A stretch of 61,691 nt of DNA from Sphingopyxis sp. LK2115 (GTDB lineage: Bacteria; Pseudomonadota; Alphaproteobacteria; Sphingomonadales; Sphingomonadaceae): positions 1 to 61,691 of the forward strand of contig NZ_JABWGQ010000050.1 of NCBI RefSeq assembly GCF_014595975.1, read 5' to 3'. The notes under the pieces are model-generated. The model ran no database searches and was not told where the DNA came from. It saw only the letters and a program-made list of their open reading frames with translations. A program made the position numbers and the translations under genes. Numbering within the stretch: position 1 is the first letter of the stretch; the number at the start of each line of letters is the position of its first letter. Positions 54,059 through 61,691 of the stretch are shown one piece after another.

Positions 54059-55299
54059 CCGAAAATCCTTTCGACGCGGGCGAGGCCGTCGATCAGCGCC
54101 GCCACATCGTCGTCATTGCTGTACAAACCGAAACTCGCGCGCGCGGTCGCGGCCACGCCCAGATGTTCCATCAGCGGCTGCGCGCAATGGTGCCCGGCGC
54201 GGATCGCGACGCGGCTTTCGTCCAAGATGGTGCCGATGTCGTGCGGATGAACCCCCGCCATCGAAAAGCTGACGATTCCGGCGCTGTTTTCAGGGCCGTA
54301 AAGGGTGATGCTGTTGCGCCGCGCAAGCTGGTCGCGCAGGCTGCCGACCAGCGCCCGTTCGTGCGCGTGGATCGTCGCAACCCCGATGGCCTGGACATAA
54401 TCGACCGCCGCGGCCAGCCCGATCACCTCGACGATCGCGGGCGTGCCCGCTTCGAAGCGGGTGGGGGCGGGGGCATAGGTCGTCCCGGCAAAGGTCACGC
54501 GGTCGATCATCGACCCGCCGCCCTGCCATGGCGGCAAGGCGTCGAGCTTGTCGCTCCACAGCACGCCGACGCCGGTGGGACCGTAAAGCTTGTGCCCCGA
54601 AAAAACATAATAGTCGCAGCCGAGCGCCGTCACATCGACCGGCAGGCGCGGCACCGCCTGGCACCCGTCGATCAGCAGCTCGGCGCCGACGCGATGCGCC
54701 AGTTCCGCCGCGCGCGCGACGTCGAGCGGGCTGCCGAGCACGTTCGAGACATGCGCAAAGGCGACCATATTATGTTCGGGGGTGAGCAGCTTCTCGGCCG
54801 CATCAAGGTCGATGCGGCCGTCCGCCGTCAGCGGGCAGACGTCAACCTCCCACCCCGCGAGCTGCCACGGCACGATATTGCTGTGGTGTTCGAGCGTCGA
54901 GAGCAGCACGCGGCCTTTGCGTGGATGCGCGTAAGCGACCAGGTTGATCGCCTCGGTCGCCCCGCGCACGAACGCGACCTGGTCCTCCTTTGCGCCGATG
55001 AAGCCTGCAATCCGCCGCCGCGCCGCCTCATAGGCAAGCGTCATATCGGCCGAGCGCGCATAGACGCCGCGATGCACGGTCGCATAGTCGCGCCCCATCG
55101 CGTTCACCGTCGCGTCGATGACGGCCTGCGGCTTTTGCGCGGTCGCGGCGGTATCCAGATAGTGCCAGCCGGGGGTAAGGCCCGGAAACTGCCCCCTGAT
55201 CCCGCTGGTGTCGAGGCAAGTCGGGACACCCGGCGTGCGTGCGCTGCCGAGGGGCGTCTCGACTTCGCTCGATGCGCACGGGGAAGAGAGGCTGCTCAT
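54055..55299 (-). CDS. sufS: Cysteine desulfurase SufS with repeat-derived N-terminus
   Basis: A 414-aa PLP enzyme that takes sulfur from cysteine for Fe-S cluster building. The PLP Lys is 237 in YYVFSGHKLYGPTG and the persulfide Cys is 372 in RAGHHCAQPL. The canonical body starts around residue 33 (GIRGQFPGL...YLDTAATAQKP). Residues 6-31 are encoded by a family 1 repeat (55208-55282) that stays open in this frame, giving an N-terminus unlike other SufS. The ATG overlaps the sufD stop (ATGA), so this start is probably still used. No sufE or sufU is present in the window. Confidence 0.93.
   Translation of the reverse strand: MSSLSSPCASSEVETPLGSARTPGVPTCLDTSGIRGQFPGLTPGWHYLDTAATAQKPQAVIDATVNAMGRDYATVHRGVYARSADMTLAYEAARRRIAGFIGAKEDQVAFVRGATEAINLVAYAHPRKGRVLLSTLEHHSNIVPWQLAGWEVDVCPLTADGRIDLDAAEKLLTPEHNMVAFAHVSNVLGSPLDVARAAELAHRVGAELLIDGCQAVPRLPVDVTALGCDYYVFSGHKLYGPTGVGVLWSDKLDALPPWQGGGSMIDRVTFAGTTYAPAPTRFEAGTPAIVEVIGLAAAVDYVQAIGVATIHAHERALVGSLRDQLARRNSITLYGPENSAGIVSFSMAGVHPHDIGTILDESRVAIRAGHHCAQPLMEHLGVAATARASFGLYSNDDDVAALIDGLARVERIFG
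55208..55282. repeat. Family 1 repeat inside the sufS coding region
   Basis: On the reverse strand it reads CCGTGCGCATCGAGCGAAGT, then GAGACGCCCCTCGGCAGCGC, closely matching copy 1 (CCGTTCGCATCCAGCGAAGT, then GAGATGCCCCTCGGCAGGGC). It ends in TTGCCTCGACAC. It lies between the start codon and the conserved body of sufS. Confidence 0.8.
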
Positions 55300-56023
55300 A
55301 CCAATTCCCCCAGCTTGGCGAGCGCGAGCTGCTGAAGCCGCGTTTCTTCCCCGGCCCCGTCGAAAACCCCCGCGACAAAGGCTTGGAGCAGCATTGTCTT
55401 TGCCTCGGCGGGCGGTAGCCCGCGCGACTGGAGATAATAGAGCGCTTGTCCGTCGAGTTCACCGATTGCGCAGCCGTGCGCGCATTTCACGTCGTCGGCG
55501 AAGATTTCGAGTTCGGGCTTGGCATTGGCGGTTGCGCTGCGGTTCAGCAGCATCGCCTTTACATCCTGTTCGCTGTCGGTCCGCTGCGCATCGCGTGCAA
55601 CGGCGACCTTGCCCAGATAGGTGCCGGTGGCGGTGCCGCCGAGGACCGATCGCACGACCTGCCGCGACGTCGCGCCCGGTTCGGCGTGGGTGACGGTGGT
55701 GACGATCTCGAGATTCTGTTCCCCGCCGCCGATCTGCGCGGCGCCGAGCGTGAAATCGGCGCCTTCGTGCAGTGTTACCGCAAGCTCGATGCGGCCATAG
55801 GCGCCGCCGATGTTGAGGATATGGAGCGACGCCGTCGCCCCTTTGCCGATGATCATTTCGATCTGATGGATCGCGCCTTTGTCCTGCACGATCGCGCGGC
55901 GGAAATCGCCGCCCGCGGGCACGACGATGCTCTCGGGCGCGGGCAGCGGCCACGCCGCGGCCACCGCGTCGATGTCGCTATAGCGCCACGCTTCGTCGCG
56001 TCGCGAGGGGAGGGTGGTCACGC

Positions 56024-56027
<4 letters not shown>
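55296..56027 (-). CDS. sufD: Fe-S scaffold protein SufD
   Basis: A 243-aa member of the SufB/SufD family, shorter than the usual SufD because the N-terminal region is reduced. The beta-helix core and the C-terminal end are present: LNRSATANAKPELEIFADDVKCAHGCAIGELDGQALYYLQSRGLPPAEAKTMLLQAFV, which includes the conserved His and Cys of KCAHGC. It forms the SufBC2D complex with SufB and SufC. Start and stop overlap both neighbours by 4 bases. Confidence 0.92.
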
Positions 56028-56767
<740 letters not shown>

Positions 56768-56769
56768 GT

Positions 56770-57057
56770 TCAGGAAACATCCTCTTCGGCCTTGTTCATC
56801 AATCTTTCCATCGCTGCCGCATTCCGGTTCGACATCCACAGGGTAAAACGGGCCAGAAAGTTGTTCCCGGCGATGATTTGCGCTTTCAGTTTTTCAAGCG
56901 TGTCGAGCTGATCCCGCGACACGGTTTCAACGGTGTCCAGCAACTGCAACCCGCGACCGTCGGGCAGCTGGCCAAGGTTCGAGCGATAGTCGTGGGCACG
57001 CTGTTTGAGCGCCCCGAAACGCGACTGAAGCTCAACGATCTGGTCCAAACGATCCAT
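56770..57057 (-). CDS. Uncharacterised helical protein in the suf operon
   Basis: A 95-aa soluble protein that I do not recognise. It looks almost wholly helical with a coiled-coil pattern (DQIVELQSRFGALKQRAHDY; TVSRDQLDTLEKLKAQI; RNAAAMERLMNKAEED) and has no Cys. It lies between sufB and sufC and ends 2 bases before the sufC start, so it is surely co-translated. Such placement suggests an accessory role in cluster assembly, but nothing in the sequence shows it. Confidence 0.7.
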   Translation of the reverse strand: MDRLDQIVELQSRFGALKQRAHDYRSNLGQLPDGRGLQLLDTVETVSRDQLDTLEKLKAQIIAGNNFLARFTLWMSNRNAAAMERLMNKAEEDVS

Positions 57058-57157
57058 TACCTCACACTCCCCTCAAGGATGACCCCCAGCGACCTGTGCA
57101 CTTCGACCCTCTCAAGCCCATCCCCTTCAGGGGAGGGGTGGGGGCGGGCGGCTATCG

Positions 57158-58645
<1,488 letters not shown>

Positions 58646-58649
58646 CTTT

Positions 58650-59141
58650 TTAACTCGTCGCCCCCGCGAAGGCAGGGGGCGTTGTCGGCCTGACTGGCGT
58701 TGCGGGCAGGGAATCTCCACCGGCCCCCGCCTTCGCGGGGACGACGGCGAGACTCGCAAGGCTGATGTTCGCCAGCGCCCCGCGCACCGCGCCGTTCACG
58801 ACGCCCCAATGCGGTTGCACCTTGCAACTGCCTTCGAGCGAGCAATCGTGCCGCCCTTCGGCGACGCAAGAGGTGAGGGCGATCGGTCCCTCGACCGCTT
58901 CGATGATATCGGCAACGCTGATCGCCGCCGCGGGCCGCGCGAGCCGCACCCCGCCGCCGCTGCCGCGCGACGCCACGAGCAGGCCGGCGCGGGCAAGGCC
59001 GCTCACCAGCTTCTGTGCGGTCGGGCCGGGGATGCCCGTCTGTTCGGCCAGCATGGCTGCGTGAATCGGCACCGATCCGCACTGGCGCGCGGCGGCGCTC
59101 ATCAGCACCACGGCATAATCGGCAAGGTTGGACAGGCGCAT
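58650..59141 (-). CDS. Rrf2-family Fe-S-sensing regulator of the suf operon
   Basis: A 163-aa Rrf2/IscR-type regulator. The winged helix is at residues 1-65 ([38 protein letters not shown]), and the three cluster-binding Cys are C92-x7-C100-x5-C106. It should bind a cluster and repress the operon when clusters suffice. Residues 132-163 ([15 protein letters not shown] to PPAFAGATS) are encoded by a palindromic repeat, a late addition that replaces the normal end. It is the first gene of the operon; the symmetric site at 59177-59193 lies 36-52 bases upstream. Confidence 0.9.
   Translation of the reverse strand: MRLSNLADYAVVLMSAAARQCGSVPIHAAMLAEQTGIPGPTAQKLVSGLARAGLLVASRGSGGGVRLARPAAAISVADIIEAVEGPIALTSCVAEGRHDCSLEGSCKVQPHWGVVNGAVRGALANISLASLAVVPAKAGAGGDSLPATPVRPTTPPAFAGATS
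58655..58746. repeat. Palindromic repeat (third type) at the 3' end of the Rrf2 gene
   Basis: TCGTCGCCCCCGCGAAGGCA and CCCCCGCCTTCGCGGGGACG are inverted copies about 50 bases apart. It encodes the peptide signatures VPAKAG and AFAGAT, which I know as typical translations of such repeats. Single half-copies (TCGTCGCCTTCGCGGGG) follow the EAL gene (about 21991) and, degenerate, the P450 gene (about 51903). Confidence 0.8.
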
Positions 59142-59176
59142 GGTCTTTTCCGTCGCAATTGCGAACGATTCTTAAA

Positions 59177-59224
59177 TGGAGTAATTTGCTCCACTTATAT
59201 AGGAGGGGCTTGCGCAGCGCGCAA
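59177..59224 (-). promoter_or_regulatory. Promoter and operator of the suf operon
   Basis: On the reverse strand, TTGCGC (59224-59219) and TATATA (59201-59196) are 17 bases apart and fit -35 and -10 boxes. Directly downstream, TGGAG-N7-CTCCA (59193-59177) is a perfect inverted repeat placed over the expected transcription start. It is a good operator for the Rrf2 repressor encoded next. Confidence 0.65.
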
Positions 59225-59264
59225 GCAAGCGTGGCCTCGCGCCGCGATAGAAAAGCTGCGGCGC

Positions 59265-59302
59265 AAAAAAAAGACACCCACCCGGCCGGGGCCGGATAGG
59301 TG
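59265..59302 (-). terminator. Intrinsic terminator after the AraC gene
   Basis: Read on the reverse strand: CACC-TAT-CCGGCC, loop CC, GGCCGG-GTG-GGTG, then TCTTTTTTTT. The 6-bp GC stem with an outer 4-bp stem and a long T-tract fits a Rho-independent terminator. It would end transcription from the AraC gene at 59446-60333 and shield the suf promoter. Between it and the AraC stop (59303-59445) is only a small hairpin (CCTCGT/ACGAGG near 59324-59337) and no gene I can support. Confidence 0.75.
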
Positions 59303-59445
59303 CCGAGATGAAGGTCTCAAGTCCTCGTCAACGAGGATGAGCTCTTCTGGGTCGCGGATTTTGATTATGCGCAGCGGGCGATTCGTGATTGTATGGAAAC
59401 GCCAAATCGTCAGGCTGCGCAATTTTTGATGGTTAACCCGCCGCC

Positions 59446-60333
59446 TTATGTTTCGGACACGATGGGGCTGACCTTGCCGGCCAGCTGTTTTCGGCCCGTG
59501 GTGGTCGCCTGCGTGTACAGGGTCGGGTTGCCGAGCTGACCGGGCGTCGCGCCGGCAAAGCGCTTGATCTCGCGAATCAGGTGCGACTGGTCGTAAAAGG
59601 CGTCGCCGAGCTGCGCCGCGTCGAGTCCTTCGCCGCGTGCAAGCGCCGAGGCCGCGCGCACCGCGCGATATTTGCGCGCCAGCATTCGCGGCGACAGGCC
59701 GTAATAATGTTTCGTCATCCGCTCGACCGAGCGGATCGACATGCCGGTGGCTTCGACCAGCGCGGCCACCTGCGGCGAAGGCGTGGCGGTCAGCCATTCG
59801 TCGACGGTGCGGATGAACCACATCGGTGCGGTCTCGCCGCGCGTCAGCACCTCGCGCGCGAAATTATTGCCGATCACCAGCTTTGCTTCGGCGGTGTCCG
59901 CTTGCTCCAGCGCGGTGGCGACCTCGTCGATCCAGGGGCCGAAGAGGTCGGCGGCATCCATCGCATCGTCGGTCAGCTTATCGGCGTCGTCGCCCATCAG
60001 CGCCGCCCAGCCCGCGGGCAACAGGCCGAAACCGAACATCGCGGTCGGGCCGTTGGCGATGGCGCGCACGCGGCCGCTGGTCGGCCCGACGATATTGGCG
60101 CGGCACGCGGGCGAACGTTTGCCATCGGCGAAGATATATTCGCCATCGGCGACCGTCATGAAACGGAATTGCGGACGGTCGGCGCGCTCATATTCGTCGA
60201 ACCGCGGCATGTTGATCCGCGCGATGTAAAAGCTTGACACCATTTCCGCCAGATCGGGATCGGGCAGAAAATAATGAAGCTCGAACGGCGCGTTGCCGTT
60301 CACGCCGTTAGGCGAGGATGATGTTTGCGACAT
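59446..60333 (-). CDS. AraC-family regulator
   Basis: A 295-aa regulator. The N-terminal 190 residues form an unassigned sensing part (FELHYFLPDPDLAEMVSSFYIARI; FRFMTVADGEYIFADGKRS). The C-terminal AraC-type DNA-binding part starts near residue 192 (PQVAALVEATGMSIRSVERMTKHYYGLSPRMLARKYR) and includes LGDAFYDQSHLIREIKRFAGATPGQL. Ligand and targets are unknown. It is flanked by a DUF885 gene upstream and its own terminator. Confidence 0.86.
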   Translation of the reverse strand: MSQTSSSPNGVNGNAPFELHYFLPDPDLAEMVSSFYIARINMPRFDEYERADRPQFRFMTVADGEYIFADGKRSPACRANIVGPTSGRVRAIANGPTAMFGFGLLPAGWAALMGDDADKLTDDAMDAADLFGPWIDEVATALEQADTAEAKLVIGNNFAREVLTRGETAPMWFIRTVDEWLTATPSPQVAALVEATGMSIRSVERMTKHYYGLSPRMLARKYRAVRAASALARGEGLDAAQLGDAFYDQSHLIREIKRFAGATPGQLGNPTLYTQATTTGRKQLAGKVSPIVSET

Positions 60334-60433
60334 GACAGACCCAAACCCCCACGGCCTTTCCCTGGCCGCCCTTTATCTGAGTCAAATCATTTGCTTTTCC
60401 GCGCCTTCCGTCAAGCGGCAATCGTCAACCAAC

Positions 60434-61691
60434 TTAACCCTTTTCGGTGGCGATCCATGCATCGACCCGCCGTTCGAGAATGTCGAGCGGCACCGGTCCC
60501 GATTCGAGCACGACATCGTGAAAGCGACGGAAATCGAATCGTTCGCCCAGCGCCGCCTGCGCGCGGCCGCGCAGTTCCATGATCTTGAGCTTGCCGATCA
60601 GATAGGCGGTCGCCTGCCCCGGATAGACGATATAACGCTCGATCGCCTTTTCGATGTCGCCGTCGGGGTTGGGGGTATTGTCCTTCAGATATTGTATCGC
60701 CTGCTCGCGGCTCCAGCGCTTGTCGTGAATGCCGGTATCGACGACGAGGCGGCACGCGCGCCAAAGCTCCATGCCCAGCCGCCCGAAGTCGCTGTAGGGG
60801 TCGGTGTAGAAACCCATGTCCTTTGCAAGTTCCTCCGAATATAATCCCCACCCCTCGGTATAGGCGGTGACGCCGCCAAAGCGGCGGAAGGGCGGCAGGC
60901 CGGTGAGCTCGGTCTGCACCGCGCGCTGGAGGTGATGCCCCGGCACGCCCTCATGATAGGCGAGCGCTTCCAGCTCGGTCTTGGGCATGTCGCGCAGATC
61001 GTAGAGGTTGACATAATAGGTGCCGGGCCGCGACCCGTCGGGCGAAGGCGACTGGTAGAAGGCCTTGCCCGCCGATTTTTCGCGGAACGCTTCGACGGGT
61101 TTGACCACCAGCGGCGCCTTGGGCAGCGTGTTGAAAAAGGCCGGAAGCCGCGCTTCCATCGCCTTGGTGCGGGCATCGACTTCGGCGAGATAGGCTTCGC
61201 GCGTCGTATGATAATATTGCGGGCTGGTGCGCAGGTGGACGAAAAACTGCTGCAAACTACCCTTGAACCCGACCTTCGCCATGATCGCCCGCATCTCGTC
61301 ATGGATGCGTGCGACTTCGGCCAGGCCGAGGTCGTGGATCTGGCTCGCGGTCAGGTCGGTGGTCGTATAATTGGCCAGCAGCGCCTCGTAATAGGCCTTG
61401 CCGTCGGGCAGGCGCCAGACGCCGTCGGCGGTCGGCGCCTTCGCCTGCTGGCGCTTCATTTCGGCGAGCAGGCGGACATAGGCGGGGCCGGCGCTTTCGG
61501 TCCAGGCCGCCTTGGCCGCGGCGATCAGCCGCGCCTTTTCGCCAACGCGGGCGTCGAGCTTGCCGACCTTTGCCATGATGTCGGCGATCACCGCATTGTC
61601 GGGGCCGAGCAGATTGCCGATGTCGGAAATCAGATAGGCATAGATCTGTAATTGCAGAGCTAGGCGGTGCGATCCCTCGAGGGTTTCACGG
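60434..61691 (-). CDS. DUF885 family protein (partial, N-terminus outside window)
   Basis: The C-terminal 418 or so residues of a DUF885 protein; the frame stays open to the last base, so the gene begins beyond the window. Members are about 580-600 aa, often exported, and look like zinc peptidases. The H-E-x-x-x-H-type motif is in EALAYHEGVPGHHLQRAVQ, followed by FRRFGGVTAYTEGWGLYSEELAKDMG, which holds the third Glu ligand. The stretch SPDGSRPGTYYVNLYDL is also typical. Substrate is unknown. Confidence 0.88.
   Translation of the reverse strand, partial: RETLEGSHRLALQLQIYAYLISDIGNLLGPDNAVIADIMAKVGKLDARVGEKARLIAAAKAAWTESAGPAYVRLLAEMKRQQAKAPTADGVWRLPDGKAYYEALLANYTTTDLTASQIHDLGLAEVARIHDEMRAIMAKVGFKGSLQQFFVHLRTSPQYYHTTREAYLAEVDARTKAMEARLPAFFNTLPKAPLVVKPVEAFREKSAGKAFYQSPSPDGSRPGTYYVNLYDLRDMPKTELEALAYHEGVPGHHLQRAVQTELTGLPPFRRFGGVTAYTEGWGLYSEELAKDMGFYTDPYSDFGRLGMELWRACRLVVDTGIHDKRWSREQAIQYLKDNTPNPDGDIEKAIERYIVYPGQATAYLIGKLKIMELRGRAQAALGERFDFRRFHDVVLESGPVPLDILERRVDAWIATEKG

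Noticed and set aside
57098..57142. Hairpin-like GC stretch (CCCCTTCAGGGGAGGGG) before the sufB stop region, considered as a terminator.
   Set aside because: The stem is short and no T-tract follows on either strand; ending the operon between sufB and sufC would make no sense.

Overview
The window looks like the chromosome of a high-GC alphaproteobacterium of the sphingomonad group (Sphingopyxis/Sphingomonas type). The pointers are high GC with strong third-position bias, gene neighbourhoods familiar from that group (pdxH - J-protein - yihY - fabI - aroC; mfd - sdhE next to recG; a suf operon led by an Rrf2 regulator with an IscA-type scaffold and a DUF59 factor), and dispersed palindromic repeats between and inside genes. 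The genus is an inference; no rRNA or other marker is present.

Layout. 1-700: remnant of a mobilisation module (mobC-type gene plus a broken relaxase start). 753-2746: two acyl-CoA metabolism genes. 2896-10141: complete histidine utilisation locus. hutI-hutH-hutG-hutU run leftward and hutF-hutC rightward from a 53-bp divergent promoter region carrying a perfect 18-bp palindrome, the probable HutC operator. 10283-17282: six tightly packed genes that form the most interesting part of the window. They are a 190-aa Gly-rich-tailed putative precursor, a B12-binding-type radical SAM enzyme with a C-x7-C-x2-C cluster motif, a SPASM-type radical SAM enzyme, a divergent YcaO protein, a JmjC/cupin-like oxygenase and a trypsin-like protease. 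I read this as an undescribed RiPP (ribosomally made, post-translationally modified peptide) pathway with no exporter nearby. 17360-18857: a universal stress protein behind an FNR-type box, a decayed IS5-family transposase and tRNA-Asn.

18918-28026: NAD kinase, MoaA, an EAL-domain protein, Mfd, SdhE and RecG. 28195-34820: a PilZ protein, TyrRS, a DOMON-like protein coupled to a NamZ-type muramidase, a Tat-exported M24 peptidase, a DUF817 membrane protein and an Amj-type lipid II flippase. 35004-41658: a CoxE-like VWA protein, an epoxide-hydrolase-like enzyme, an AraC regulator, a serine hydrolase, a PhzF protein and PdxH. 41779-49508: J-protein, YihY, FabI, a GNAT protein, AroC and two carboxylate transporters. 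49518-52685: a Tyr/Asp-rich lipoprotein, a cytochrome P450 and an extensin-like protein. 52682-59141: the suf operon (rrf2-sufB-hypothetical-sufC-sufD-sufS-sufT-sufA, then a GNAT gene). 59446 to the end: an AraC regulator and a DUF885 protein cut by the window edge.

At least two families of dispersed palindromic repeats occupy intergenic gaps. In the suf operon repeat copies have entered coding sequence: one encodes residues 6-31 of SufS and another the last ~31 residues of the Rrf2 regulator. Functions come from recognising family motifs in the translated sequence; no database search was run.
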